Below, piece by piece: positions 26,825 through 36,181 of a DNA stretch of 64,000 nt. The notes beneath the pieces are model-generated. The model was given only the letters and a program-made list of their open reading frames with translations. It ran no database searches and was not told the DNA's origin. This DNA is from CAZAMB01 sp964486335. Its GTDB lineage: Bacteria; Planctomycetota; Phycisphaerae; UBA1845. A program made the position numbers and the translations under genes. Every line of letters begins with the position of its first letter. The stretch's first letter is position 1. Location: contig CAZAMB010000003.1 in assembly GCA_964486335.1 (NCBI GenBank), positions 1 through 64,000 of the forward strand, given 5' to 3'.

Positions 26825-27130
26825 ATGGAAAAATCAGAGACATTGGACGATGCGGCGGTAAAGCACGTGGCCGGGCTGGCCCGCCTTCGAATCAACGAAG
26901 ACGAAGTCAGCCTCTATGCGGAACAACTTTCCAGGATTCTCGCATTCGTGCGCCAGCTCAACGAAGTTGATACAAGCGACATTGAACCGATGGCGCATCC
27001 GTTGCCGATCGCCAACAGGTTTCGCGGCGATGTGCTCAATCCAAAAAGACCAGTTGTGCCCGCGCTGACTAATGCACCCGATCATCACGACGGGTACTTT
27101 CGAGTCGTCAAAGTGCTGGAGAGTCCTTGA
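26825..27130 (+). CDS. gatC: Aspartyl/glutamyl-tRNA amidotransferase subunit C
   Basis: A 101-residue subunit of the GatCAB complex that converts misacylated Glu-tRNA(Gln) or Asp-tRNA(Asn) to the amide form. The family pattern is complete: VKHVAGLARLRINEDEVSLY, FVRQLNEVDTSDIEPMAHPL and the C-terminal APDHHDGYFRVVKVLE. gatA and gatB, which often follow, are not in the window, so the complex is encoded at scattered sites. The presence of GatC suggests the organism uses the indirect route to at least one amide tRNA. Confidence 0.95.
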   Translation: MEKSETLDDAAVKHVAGLARLRINEDEVSLYAEQLSRILAFVRQLNEVDTSDIEPMAHPLPIANRFRGDVLNPKRPVVPALTNAPDHHDGYFRVVKVLESP

Positions 27131-27220
27131 ATCGACAAGCAGGCGGGCTTCCAAGTTCTAAGCGACGACGGTCCAGCCGCTGCGCAGCGGTTTCGATTTG
27201 AAGTAATTCATGAGATGGCG

Positions 27221-28558
27221 CTAAAAAGTGCGCTCAATGAATCCCGTATCGATCTCGCCGGACAGCCAATTGGGGTGCTCCATCACACGGCGAAGGAACG
27301 GGATCGTGGTCTTGATCGGTTCAACGGTAAACTCCCGCAAACATCGCTGCATGCACCGAATTGCCTCGGGCCTCGTCGGCTGATGCACAATGATCTTTGC
27401 AACGAGCGAATCATACTTGGGAGAAACTTTCGCCCGCTCGTGTGCGAAGGTGTCGACCCGAACACCGTGCCCTCCGGGAGGGCGAAACCGTTCAATGATC
27501 CCTGCCGATGGACGAAACTTCTCATCCGGGTCCTCGGCGTTAATCCGGCATTCGATGGCGTGACCTTGAAAAGAAACGTTTTTCTGAGAGAACTCCAAAG
27601 GCTCTCCCGCCGCGCAACGGATTTGCGTCTTGATCAAGTCGATCCCGGTCACCATCTCCGTGACCGGATGCTCCACTTGAATGCGAGCATTCACTTCGAT
27701 GAAGTAAAACCGCCCCTTTTCGTCCACAAGAAACTCAACGGTGCCGGCGCTGTTGTAGCCCGCTGACTTGGCCAGCTTGACAGCCGATGCGCACAAATCA
27801 GCGCGAGTGCGCGCCGAAATGGCCGGCGATGGTGATTCCTCAACCAGCTTCTGATGTCGGCGCTGCAAAGTGCAATCGCGCTCTCCCAGATGAACCACAT
27901 TGCCGTGAAGGTCGGCGACGATCTGCACTTCGACATGCCGAGGCCGCTCGATGTACTTTTCCAGATAGACAGCGGAGTTGTTAAATGCCCCGCCGGCTTC
28001 GGCTTTCGCCTGTTTGAGCGCCGAAATCAGGTCGGTCTTGTCGCGAACCAAGCGCATCCCCCGACCGCCCCCCCCCGCCGATGCCTTGATCATGATCGGA
28101 TAGCCGATGCGGTCGGCCGTCATAAGCGTTTCGTTGTCATCCTCGACAATGCCGTCGCTACCGGGCACGACGGACACTTTTGCTTTTCGGGCAACGGAGC
28201 GCGCCGACGCCTTATCGCCAAGCAGCCTCATGGAATCCGCGCTTGGACCAATGAAGGCGATATTGCAGGCGCGGCATTTCTCTGCGAATGCGGCGTTTTC
28301 CGAAAGGAATCCATACCCCGGATGCAGGGCATCGGCACGGCTCACTTCCGCCGCGGCGATGATCCGGTCGCTCTTGAGGTAACTCTCGCGCGGCGCGGCC
28401 GCACCGATGCAAATGGCCTGATCGGCGTGTTGAAGGTACTCGGCCCCGCGGTCTTCTTCGGAAAATACGCACACCGTTTCGACGTTCATTTCACGGCAAG
28501 CGCGAATGACGCGAAGGGCGATTTCACCGCGATTGGCAATCAGAATGCGTCGGAACAT
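27221..28558 (-). CDS. accC: Biotin carboxylase subunit of acetyl-CoA carboxylase
   Basis: ATP-grasp enzyme that carboxylates the biotin on AccB, the first step of fatty acid synthesis. The product is 445 residues, the normal length. It starts FRRILIANRGEIALRVIRAC. The glycine-rich loop KASAGGGGRGMRLV lies near 160-173, and EVNARIQVEHPVTE near 285-298 holds the catalytic residues. It lies 181 bases downstream of accB on the same strand; together they form the accBC unit. The 181-base gap between them holds no gene. Confidence 0.96.
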   Translation of the reverse strand: MFRRILIANRGEIALRVIRACREMNVETVCVFSEEDRGAEYLQHADQAICIGAAAPRESYLKSDRIIAAAEVSRADALHPGYGFLSENAAFAEKCRACNIAFIGPSADSMRLLGDKASARSVARKAKVSVVPGSDGIVEDDNETLMTADRIGYPIMIKASAGGGGRGMRLVRDKTDLISALKQAKAEAGGAFNNSAVYLEKYIERPRHVEVQIVADLHGNVVHLGERDCTLQRRHQKLVEESPSPAISARTRADLCASAVKLAKSAGYNSAGTVEFLVDEKGRFYFIEVNARIQVEHPVTEMVTGIDLIKTQIRCAAGEPLEFSQKNVSFQGHAIECRINAEDPDEKFRPSAGIIERFRPPGGHGVRVDTFAHERAKVSPKYDSLVAKIIVHQPTRPEAIRCMQRCLREFTVEPIKTTIPFLRRVMEHPNWLSGEIDTGFIERTF

Positions 28559-28739
28559 GGTGACGTACCGGCCAAAAAGTCGTCTAAGACGTTGTCAGGT
28601 TCGTGAGTCATACTACTTCTGGTCCGGTTACAGGATGAGGAACGTCCCAAGGATTTTCGTCCTGAACAGAAAGCAACCTAGAAATTCCGAAGAAGTCAAT
28701 TCCCGAAGCCATCAAACCCTTTGTGGCGATGCGTGATGG

Positions 28740-29204
28740 CTAGGTCGGACGCACAAGAAACAAAGGCTGACCATATTCAACGGCCTGCCCGTCTTTCACG
28801 AGTATTCGCTCGACCACTCCCGACGTCTCGGCCTTGATTTCGCTAAAAACCTTCATCGCCTCAAGAATGCAGACAACCGTCGAAGGTCCAACGTGGCTGC
28901 CGACCTGCACAAACGGCGGCGAATCGGGGTCCGGCGTCGAATAAAATGAACCAACCATGGGAGAGCGAATTTCGTGAAACTCCACGCCCACGACTTCACC
29001 CTTGACGACGGCATCCGGCACGACCGGTTGGGCAGCAGCCATCGGGCCTACGGCGGAACCGGAAACGGTAACGGGATGCACGGCGGGACCGCCGGGGTTC
29101 GGTCGCCGGAGGTGAATCTCAATGTCACCGTCACGAATGGAAAGCTCAACCAGCTCGTTGGCCACCATCATCTCGACGAGTTCACGAATTTTGTCCGATT
29201 CCAC
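28740..29204 (-). CDS. accB: Biotin carboxyl carrier protein of acetyl-CoA carboxylase
   Basis: A 154-residue carrier. The N-terminal helix region (DKIRELVEMMVANELVELSI) and a Pro/Ala linker precede the biotinyl domain, whose target lysine is in CILEAMKVFSEI (the family form is EAMKM). The start is GTG 29204: GGAGCGGGAG lies just upstream, and family members begin at this point. A GTG at 29246 adds 14 residues and has no ribosome site. accC follows downstream, and an M24 peptidase gene lies immediately upstream, as in the pepP-efp-accB-accC order of many bacteria. Confidence 0.94.
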   Translation of the reverse strand: MESDKIRELVEMMVANELVELSIRDGDIEIHLRRPNPGGPAVHPVTVSGSAVGPMAAAQPVVPDAVVKGEVVGVEFHEIRSPMVGSFYSTPDPDSPPFVQVGSHVGPSTVVCILEAMKVFSEIKAETSGVVERILVKDGQAVEYGQPLFLVRPT

Positions 29205-29275
29205 CAATGCTCCCGCTCCGAATAACCGATCTGGCTGGCGACTCACATTTCTGCAAAAAGAAATCGCCGCCCGTC

Positions 29276-30415
29276 CTAAAGCTGAAGAAGTGCATCGTCA
29301 ATCGACTTACTAAGCCGGGTCAACACACGATGCCCTTTGGTTGTCACCAAAACGTCATCCTCGATTCTGACACCGGCGACGCCCGACAGATAGACCCCCG
29401 GCTCAACCGTCACGACCATGCCGGGTTCGAGCGCTTCCTTGGATCGCCAGCTCAGCGAAGGTGCTTCATGCACCTTTAGCCCAAGGCCGTGGCCAAGTCC
29501 ATGCGTGAACGCTTTGCCGTATCCCGCCTTGGAAATCATCTCGCGAGCGACGGCATCAACATCGCACATTCGCGCACCGGGACGGATCGCCTCAATCGCC
29601 GCCAACTGCGCGTCGAGAACGATCTTGTATATCTCCCGAAACTTCGCGGGAATGCTATCGATAAACACCATACGGGTCAAATCGCTATGATAACCGCCGA
29701 CCCTTGCACCCCAATCGATCAGCAGGCCGCTTCCCTTTTTCAACTTCCGATTGCCGGGCACGGCGTGGGGAACTGCCGCGTTTGGGCCTTCGGCGCAAAT
29801 CGTATTGAAGGCCGGCGCGCTCGCGCCGCGACACTTCATTTCGAATTCAATCCTCGCTGCTACTTCAAGCTCGGATTGCCCGGGGCGAATCGACTTGATC
29901 GTCGCGTGAAAGGCGTCCTCGGCGACACGAATCGCTTTGGTTATCGCGGCCAGCTCTTGTCGATCCTTCACCTTGCGCATGCCCTCGACAATCGCAGGCG
30001 CGCTCACGATACGCATTGACCGAATGGCGCGATGAAACTCCGTCTGATCGCCGACGGTGAACCTGGTCGGCTGCACACCGATTCGCTTGATCCGCAGCGC
30101 GCTACAGGCGCGAATAATCTCGTCGTTGAGCAATCCTTTTCGCAGCCAGATTCGTGCCCACGGCACTTCGACGGCGATTTCTTCGAGAAACCGCCCATCG
30201 GTGATGATGTGAACATCGTTGGGCGTGACGATCGCGGCGGAATCCGCGCCGGTAAAGCCCGTCAAATAGAAATAATCGACTTCGCTGGAGATGAGTAACG
30301 TCCGAAGCCCGGCAGATCGAAGGCGACGACGACATTCATCGAGTCGATTGCTGATCGTCGTCGACGGACGATTTGACTTCTTCCGTACCATACGGTTTCT
30401 CGCCGACTGAGCCAC
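29276..30415 (-). CDS. M24-family Xaa-Pro aminopeptidase
   Basis: A 379-residue metallopeptidase. The N-terminal creatinase-like domain (RLRSAGLRTLLISSEVDYFY, TGFTGADSAAIVTPND) is followed by the pita-bread catalytic domain with the metal ligands in LLIDWGARVGGYHSDLTRMV, HGLGHGLGLKVHEAP, VTVEPGVYLSGVAGVRIED. All five expected Asp/His/Glu ligands appear present. It removes N-terminal residues ahead of proline. It lies 71 bases before accB on the same strand and probably starts their operon. An alternative start is an internal ATG at residue 9. Confidence 0.93.
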   Translation of the reverse strand: MAQSARNRMVRKKSNRPSTTISNRLDECRRRLRSAGLRTLLISSEVDYFYLTGFTGADSAAIVTPNDVHIITDGRFLEEIAVEVPWARIWLRKGLLNDEIIRACSALRIKRIGVQPTRFTVGDQTEFHRAIRSMRIVSAPAIVEGMRKVKDRQELAAITKAIRVAEDAFHATIKSIRPGQSELEVAARIEFEMKCRGASAPAFNTICAEGPNAAVPHAVPGNRKLKKGSGLLIDWGARVGGYHSDLTRMVFIDSIPAKFREIYKIVLDAQLAAIEAIRPGARMCDVDAVAREMISKAGYGKAFTHGLGHGLGLKVHEAPSLSWRSKEALEPGMVVTVEPGVYLSGVAGVRIEDDVLVTTKGHRVLTRLSKSIDDALLQL

Positions 30416-30566
30416 GGGTCACGCCACGCAACGGCATTGCGGCGATCATGCAGCCGCGACGATGGACTGTCAAAGCGAATTCCTGGGCATGATTGACGAC
30501 GACCAGTAGAAACTGTTGAATGAACCATGCCGAATCATCGGGAATCGGGTCTTGTGAGACGAACGA

Positions 30567-31388
30567 ATGGGCGATCGAACCGCGCGGATTGGAAAAGTCA
30601 GAATCGGTTGCGGAGCGCCGCTGGCGTTGATCGCCGGACCGTGCGTCATCGAATCACGGGACCATACTCTTCGTCTCGCTGAGGCGATTAAGCGTTGCTG
30701 CGATTCGCTCGACATTCCCCTCGTATTCAAGGCCAGCTTCGACAAGGCCAATCGATCCAGCATTCACAGCTTCCGAGGACCGGGATTGGACGAAGGGCTT
30801 CGCGTGCTTGGTGAGGTTCGAGAACAACTCTCGCTTCCCGTTCTTTCGGACATTCACGAATCCGCGCAGGCCGCTCCGGCCGCGCAAGTTCTTGATTGTC
30901 TTCAGATTCCGGCGTTTCTATGTCGTCAAACCGATCTGCTGGCGGCGGCCGCCGCAACCGGTCGATGTGTCAATGTAAAGAAAGGCCAGTTCTTATCTCC
31001 TGAAGAAATGAGCAACGTCGCCGCGAAGCTCCGCGAAGGCGGCTGCGACAACTTCCTTTTTACCGAACGCGGCACGTTTTTCGGGTACCACCGCCTTGTA
31101 AATGACATGACATCCATACCGCGCATGCAGGCCTATGCGCCAGTGGTTTTTGATGCGACGCACAGTTGCCAACAGCCCGGAGGCGCGGGAACCAAGAGTG
31201 GCGGTCAGCGGCAATTCGTGGGTCCGCTGGCCATGGCCGCGGTAGCCGCCGGGGCCGATGCGGTATTCATGGAAGTCCACGACGACCCGGACAACGCCAA
31301 GAGTGACGCGGCCACGGTGTTTCCGCTCAGCGAACTCGGCTCGCTTTTGGAGAAGCTGAAGCGGCTGGCCGATGCAAGGTCAATGTAG
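30567..31388 (+). CDS. kdsA: 3-deoxy-8-phosphooctulonate synthase, metal-dependent type
   Basis: Condenses arabinose 5-phosphate with phosphoenolpyruvate, making the KDO precursor for lipopolysaccharide. The 273-residue product has LIAGPCVIESRDHTLRLAEA at the N terminus. The Cys in AGPC, with His in DATHSCQQPGG, Glu in MEVHDDP and Asp in SDAATV, matches the metal-site set of the metal-dependent KdsA class (as in Aquifex), not the Asn-type enzyme of E. coli. Its presence indicates an outer membrane with KDO-bearing glycolipid. No other kds gene is in the window. It converges on cysK, with only three bases between them. Confidence 0.95.
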   Translation: MGDRTARIGKVRIGCGAPLALIAGPCVIESRDHTLRLAEAIKRCCDSLDIPLVFKASFDKANRSSIHSFRGPGLDEGLRVLGEVREQLSLPVLSDIHESAQAAPAAQVLDCLQIPAFLCRQTDLLAAAAATGRCVNVKKGQFLSPEEMSNVAAKLREGGCDNFLFTERGTFFGYHRLVNDMTSIPRMQAYAPVVFDATHSCQQPGGAGTKSGGQRQFVGPLAMAAVAAGADAVFMEVHDDPDNAKSDAATVFPLSELGSLLEKLKRLADARSM

Positions 31389-31391
31389 CTG

Positions 31392-32333
31392 TCAATCCGC
31401 AAACAACGGCGTGGATAGATATCGATCACCGCCGCTCGGCAGAATCGCGACGATCACTTTGCCCTTGTTTTCTGGCAAACCGGCGACCTTATTGGCTACG
31501 AAGAGCGCAGCGCCGGATGATATACCGCAGAAGATCCCCTCTTCTCTTGCCGCTCGTCTCGCCCAGGCAAACGCATCTTCGTTGGTGACGTGCACGACGT
31601 CGTCGATCACATCCAAGTTGAGAATTTTCGGAACGAAGCCCGCGCCGATCCCCTGAATCATATGCTTGCCGGGCTGTAACGGTTTCTTTGCGCGGGTTTG
31701 AGCAATGACCGGTGACGCCTCCGGTTCGATGGCTATACATTTGAACGAGTGTTTTTTGCTCTTGAGAACCTCCCCAACGCCTGTGATCGTTCCGCCTGTA
31801 CCGATACCCGAAACGAGAATATCAGCCTTGCCGTCGGTGTCATTCCAGATTTCCATCGCGGTCGTTTTACGATGAACCTCGGGATTCGCGGGATTTTCAA
31901 ATTGCTGCGGCATGAACGCGCCCGGCGTCTCCGCGACGATCTTGTCCGCAGCGGCGATCGCGCCTTTCATTCCATCGGCCGCGGGCGAAAGCACCAGGTT
32001 CGCGCCCAGCGCCTTGAGAATCGCCCGGCGCTCCATCGACATGCTCTCCGGCATGGTCAGCGTCAGCTTGTACCCTTTGGCCGCACAGACAAACGCGAGC
32101 GCGATGCCGGTGTTTCCAGATGTCGGCTCGACGATGACGGATTTGGGCGTGATCTTTCCGTCACGCTCGGCGGCTTCGATCATTGCGGCGCCGATCCGGT
32201 CCTTGACGCTCGAAAGCGGGTTGTTGAATTCCAGTTTGGCATAGACCGTCGCCGGCGCTTGAATGATCCGATTGATTTTGACAAGCGGCGTTCGTCCGAT
32301 CGCTCCCACGACGTTTGAAAATGACTGTCCCAT
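31392..32333 (-). CDS. cysK: Cysteine synthase A (O-acetylserine sulfhydrylase)
   Basis: PLP enzyme that makes cysteine from O-acetylserine and sulfide. The 313-residue product starts MGQSFSNVVGAIGRTPLVKI, the standard family start. The PLP lysine lies in NPLSSVKDRIGAAMIEAAE (near 43) and the substrate loop in EPTSGNTGIALAF (near 68-80). The start at 32333 has GGGAG upstream; a longer frame to 32408 would add 25 unrelated residues. Serine acetyltransferase, its partner in the cysteine synthase complex, is encoded about 16 kb away (48309-49331). Confidence 0.96.
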   Translation of the reverse strand: MGQSFSNVVGAIGRTPLVKINRIIQAPATVYAKLEFNNPLSSVKDRIGAAMIEAAERDGKITPKSVIVEPTSGNTGIALAFVCAAKGYKLTLTMPESMSMERRAILKALGANLVLSPAADGMKGAIAAADKIVAETPGAFMPQQFENPANPEVHRKTTAMEIWNDTDGKADILVSGIGTGGTITGVGEVLKSKKHSFKCIAIEPEASPVIAQTRAKKPLQPGKHMIQGIGAGFVPKILNLDVIDDVVHVTNEDAFAWARRAAREEGIFCGISSGAALFVANKVAGLPENKGKVIVAILPSGGDRYLSTPLFAD

Positions 32334-32482
32334 GTTGGAATCTCCCAATGAGTTTGCAGCCCTTCGAACCGGAAGCACAAGCCTAAGAACCGATGATCTG
32401 AAAGTCAACGCCGCAGCGTAGGCCCAATTGGCCCGACAGCCCCCGCCTCAGTACACCGCTCGTGAACTCACCAATCAACCAG

Positions 32483-33409
32483 TCAGTCAGAATCCGTCGG
32501 CGCTTTCGGATCGCCGAGCGATTCCTCCGGGGTCGCCGCCAGAAAGTTCGACTCCCACCATTGAGGAAAACGCGACATGGCCTTGTAGTGGTTCTCGGAT
32601 ACCTGTCGTACCGACCCTTCCCGGGCGACTTGCTCGGGACACCGACCGATGGTCACGTCCACGGGAATCCGTTGCACCGCACGCAAGATCGTCAATTTCA
32701 TTTTTCCGCCGGGCCCGCGCGTTCGGATGGTGGCGCTAAACGTCTCGACAACCTCTCCGCCCTCGCCGCGAATCGGCTCCCCGTCAACCTCGAAAATGAT
32801 GTCCCCCTCCAGAAGTCCGGCCCGTTCCGCCGCCGTTTGAGGAATCACCCTGCCGATCCGAACGCCGACCGTGCCTTTGGGCAGCAAAGGATGTTCTTCC
32901 AGATTAGCCACGTAGGCCTGAAGGTTAATTCCGAGGAAACCGCTTCGATCGTAGACATGATGATTCAAGTAAGCCGTCCGCACGATCCGCTCAATCCGCA
33001 CGCGAACTTCCAGATCGTCGGTTGCCCGATACGCTGCACGCAGTTTGGCGAACGCCGGAGCGCCGATTTCAATCAACCCCTCCGTTGCCCGTTCCCGTTC
33101 CTGGAACAACGGCGAGCCGAGTCGCCCGATCAGTTCGTCGGCGCTGGCTGACGCCGTCGGATCAATCGGAAGGTCGAACTCATTGGATGGAGCCGGTGCC
33201 GCGCCGACCTCCGCGGGCGGAGACAATTCCTTCGCGGGCTGAGAGTTGGCTGAAGCGGAACAAAGACTGATGGCAAGCCAGATCGCCGGAAACGAAACAG
33301 GGTAAACGCGCTCACTCCAGAGGAATGGAACGGCACTTCGCCTGCAACATCCTTGGTTGGCCGTCGCCCGCAGACCCGACCGCCCTTCGTTGTCGATCTT
33401 CGTTGCCAT
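32483..33409 (-). CDS. Secreted or membrane PDZ-domain protein
   Basis: A 308-residue protein with a hydrophobic segment near residues 35-52 (FPAIWLAISLCSASANSQPA) that reads as a signal peptide or anchor after an unusually long basic N terminus. A small alpha-helical segment follows (LGSPLFQERERATEGLIEIG, HEAT-like). A PDZ domain then occupies about 155-245 with the binding loop SGFLGINL and AERAGLLEGDIIFEVDGEPI. The C terminus is acidic. No protease triad is seen, so it is not a DegP-type enzyme. It probably binds peptide termini at the envelope. The true start may be downstream of 33409. Confidence 0.75.
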   Translation of the reverse strand: MATKIDNEGRSGLRATANQGCCRRSAVPFLWSERVYPVSFPAIWLAISLCSASANSQPAKELSPPAEVGAAPAPSNEFDLPIDPTASASADELIGRLGSPLFQERERATEGLIEIGAPAFAKLRAAYRATDDLEVRVRIERIVRTAYLNHHVYDRSGFLGINLQAYVANLEEHPLLPKGTVGVRIGRVIPQTAAERAGLLEGDIIFEVDGEPIRGEGGEVVETFSATIRTRGPGGKMKLTILRAVQRIPVDVTIGRCPEQVAREGSVRQVSENHYKAMSRFPQWWESNFLAATPEESLGDPKAPTDSD

Positions 33410-33470
33410 GCCGGCAAGTTTACCAGGAAAAAGCCGGTGGAGGCAAGCGTTTCAGAGGATCATCAGCATC

Positions 33471-34868
33471 TCACGCCTTGACGATCTTCGTGCGGCCGAC
33501 CTTCACCTTGCCGGTCGCGTTGCGGGTGTCCACCACCAAACGGGCGTTCCGGACAATCCATTCATAATCATAGGACGTATGATCGGTAGCGATCAACACG
33601 CAGTCGTAGGCCTTCAATGCGGCAGGCGTCAGTTTCTTGCTGGTCATGCCGAGGTTGTGTTCGCGCTGGCGCGGTGTCTTGGGCACGAACGGATCGTTGT
33701 AATCAACCCTGGCGCCCCGTTCGCGGAGCATCTCAATCAACTCGATCGAAGGAGATTCGCGAATATCGTCCACGTCCTTCTTGTAGGCCAGCCCCAAGAC
33801 CAGTATCCGCGACCCGCTGACCGACTTGCGACGCTTGTTGAGCGCTTCGGCCACACGATTGATCACGTATTCGGGCATCGAGGTGTTGATTTCGCCGGCC
33901 AATTCGATGAACCGCGTGCTCATGTCGTATTGCCGGGCCTTCCACGTCAGGTAAAACGGATCGATGGGGATGCAGTGACCGCCGAGGCCCGGACCCGGAT
34001 AGAACGGCTGGAACCCAAAGGGCTTTGTTGAGGCGGCTCGCACAACCTCCCACACGTCGATCCCCATTCGATCAAACAGCACTTTCAACTCGTTGATAAG
34101 CGCGATATTCACGCAGCGATAGACGTTTTCGAGAATTTTCGCGGCCTCGGCGACTTCGCAGCTCGACACGGATACGACTTGTCGAACGGCCGCGCCATAG
34201 AGTGCCGCTGCGATCTTGCGGCTCTTGGCGTCGAATCCGCCGACCACCTTGGGAATGGTTTCCGTGGTGTGGTCGACCCGACCGGGGTCCTCTCGCTCCG
34301 GTGAGTAGGCAAGAAAAAAGTCATGTCCAACGCGGAGCCCGCTGCTTTCGAGAATCGGCTTGACCACTTCTCTTGTGGTGCCGGGATACGTCGTGCTTTC
34401 GAGCACGATTAATTGCCCGCGCTTCAAATTGTCGGCAATCAGATGCGCCGTATTCTCGACGTAAGTCAGGTCCGGGTCGCGCGTCTTGTTCAGCGGCGTC
34501 GGCACGCAGATCACGATGGCATCGCAATCAGCCAGCGACTTCGGATCGGCGCTCGCCTTGAAGCGTCCCTCCGTCACGAGCTGCTTGATCATGGCCGACG
34601 GGATATGCTTGATGTAGCTTTTCCCCGCATTGAGCTTTTCGACTTTGGCGGCATCGATGTCGAATCCGAGACAGTGAAATCCGCTGGAGCAAAACGTGCG
34701 CATGAGCGGCAAGCCGACATACCCCATGCCGACGATCCCCACGCGTGCTGATCGGCTCTTTACGGATTCCATCCACAGCGCTTCGGAAAGCAGCGGACCG
34801 TGTCGGCGATGGGTCTCCTTGGTCTCAGGATGGTTCATTCGCTTCGCAGATTTTGAGGGCTTGCCCAT
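33471..34868 (-). CDS. UDP-N-acetyl-D-hexosamine 6-dehydrogenase (WbpA/WecC type)
   Basis: Oxidises the C6 of a UDP-HexNAc to a uronic acid, twice, with NAD. The 465-residue protein has an N-terminal Rossmann domain (RVGIVGMGYVGLPLMRTFCS), the central domain with the catalytic Cys in GPGLGGHCIPIDPFY, and a C-terminal UDP-binding domain (LGLAYKKDVDDIRESPSIEL). The spacing and GLGGHCIPIDPFYL are those of the WbpA/WecC clade rather than UDP-glucose dehydrogenase. It is divergent from the DegT aminotransferase; together they could make a 3-amino-uronic acid of the WbpA-WbpE type, although the oxidoreductase WbpB is absent here. Confidence 0.93.
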   Translation of the reverse strand: MGKPSKSAKRMNHPETKETHRRHGPLLSEALWMESVKSRSARVGIVGMGYVGLPLMRTFCSSGFHCLGFDIDAAKVEKLNAGKSYIKHIPSAMIKQLVTEGRFKASADPKSLADCDAIVICVPTPLNKTRDPDLTYVENTAHLIADNLKRGQLIVLESTTYPGTTREVVKPILESSGLRVGHDFFLAYSPEREDPGRVDHTTETIPKVVGGFDAKSRKIAAALYGAAVRQVVSVSSCEVAEAAKILENVYRCVNIALINELKVLFDRMGIDVWEVVRAASTKPFGFQPFYPGPGLGGHCIPIDPFYLTWKARQYDMSTRFIELAGEINTSMPEYVINRVAEALNKRRKSVSGSRILVLGLAYKKDVDDIRESPSIELIEMLRERGARVDYNDPFVPKTPRQREHNLGMTSKKLTPAALKAYDCVLIATDHTSYDYEWIVRNARLVVDTRNATGKVKVGRTKIVKA

Positions 34869-35007
34869 AATCCAACGATTTCCTGTCTCTGAGTGAACTT
34901 ACGGCCGAGTTCGCCGTCCCCCGGTTCGCCTTGGGAAAGACGACTTTCCGTTCTCACGTGAACGGCACGTCGATACCGAAGAATTATCGGTGTGGCTCCC
35001 CCGATAC

Positions 35008-35013
35008 TATAAT
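35008..35013 (+). promoter_or_regulatory. Consensus -10 box before the DegT aminotransferase
   Basis: A perfect TATAAT lies at 35008-35013, between the divergent dehydrogenase and aminotransferase genes. No good -35 is found at 16-18 bases upstream, so the promoter may rely on an activator or an extended element. The leader to the TTG start would be about 45 bases. Confidence 0.4.
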
Positions 35014-35065
35014 GGGAGCGACGAACGAACGCCAAAACGAGCCCTTACAGAAGGAGACGAATCGT

Positions 35066-36181
35066 TTGAAGCCCGCCATTCCACTTGCCCGGCCCAACAT
35101 TACTCAGGCGGAAATTGACGCCGTCGTCGCCGTTCTTCGCACGCCGAACCTGAGCCTTGGTCCGAAAGTCTCCGAATTTGAGAACTCCTTCGCTCGCCGC
35201 TGTGGGACAAAGCACGCGGTTGCCTGTATCAATGGCACGGCGGCACTTCACTTGCTGGTTCGGGCGATGGGAATCGGACCGGGCGATGAGGTGATCACCA
35301 CGCCGTTTTCCTTTGTCGCTTCGTCCAATTGCATTCTCATGGAAAACGCCACGCCGGTTTTTGCGGACATTGATCCGCACACGTGGAACATCGATCCGGC
35401 GAAGATCTCGGCGGCAATAACTTCAAGAACCAGGACGATCATTCCGGTGGACGTTTTCGGTCAACCGCCGGACATGGCCGCCATTCGTGAACTCGCGGCG
35501 CGCAACAAGCTGCGGATCATTGAAGATTCCTGCGAAGCACTTGGAAGTTTCTATCGGGGAAAGCCCGCTGGATCGCTGGGTAACGCCGGCGTGTTTGGAT
35601 TCTATCCCAACAAGCAGATTACAACGGGTGAAGGCGGAATGATCACCACCGATGACGCCTCGCTTGCCGATCTCTGTCGGTCGATTCGTAATCAAGGACG
35701 CGACACCGGAGGCGGATGGCTTGCTCATCCGCGAATGGGTTACAACTACCGGTTGAGCGACATCAACGCCGCTCTTGGTTTGGCGCAACTGATTCGCCTC
35801 GACGAGATCATCGCTCATCGCAATCGGGTTTACACGCTGTATCGCGAGCGACTCGGCGGAGAACGACGGCTTTCGCTGCAAAGGGTCTCACCCGACGTGA
35901 CCGTGAGCTGGTTCGTGTTCGTCGTCAGGCTTTCTGACGAATACAGTCAAAGCGATCGAGATTCCATTTTGCGAGCGATGAACGAACGCGGAATCGGTTG
36001 CAGCAATTACTTTGTGCCGATTCATTTGCAGCCATTCTATGTCGAGCGGTTCGGCTTCAAACAAGGCGATTTCCCGATCTGCGAAAAACTTGCCGCGCGT
36101 ACCATCGCGCTTCCCTTTCACCACGAACTGTCCGAGGCCAATGTCGACCGCGTCTGCCAGGAATTGCGACAGCTCTTGTAA
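35066..36181 (+). CDS. DegT/DnrJ/EryC1/StrS-family sugar aminotransferase
   Basis: PLP enzyme of 371 residues that aminates a keto-sugar nucleotide. It has the motif CGTKHAVACINGTAALHLLV (PLP phosphate region), IEDSCEALGS (the Asp that holds the PLP ring) and YPNKQITTGEGG (catalytic Lys). I chose the TTG at 35066 because AAGGAG lies nine bases upstream and the family begins at KPAIPLARPNI; a frame opening at 34931 would add 45 non-homologous residues. Its divergent neighbour is a UDP-HexNAc 6-dehydrogenase. The combination suggests synthesis of an amino-uronic sugar for surface glycans (WbpE-like role), which is inference. Confidence 0.92.
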   Translation: MKPAIPLARPNITQAEIDAVVAVLRTPNLSLGPKVSEFENSFARRCGTKHAVACINGTAALHLLVRAMGIGPGDEVITTPFSFVASSNCILMENATPVFADIDPHTWNIDPAKISAAITSRTRTIIPVDVFGQPPDMAAIRELAARNKLRIIEDSCEALGSFYRGKPAGSLGNAGVFGFYPNKQITTGEGGMITTDDASLADLCRSIRNQGRDTGGGWLAHPRMGYNYRLSDINAALGLAQLIRLDEIIAHRNRVYTLYRERLGGERRLSLQRVSPDVTVSWFVFVVRLSDEYSQSDRDSILRAMNERGIGCSNYFVPIHLQPFYVERFGFKQGDFPICEKLAARTIALPFHHELSEANVDRVCQELRQLL

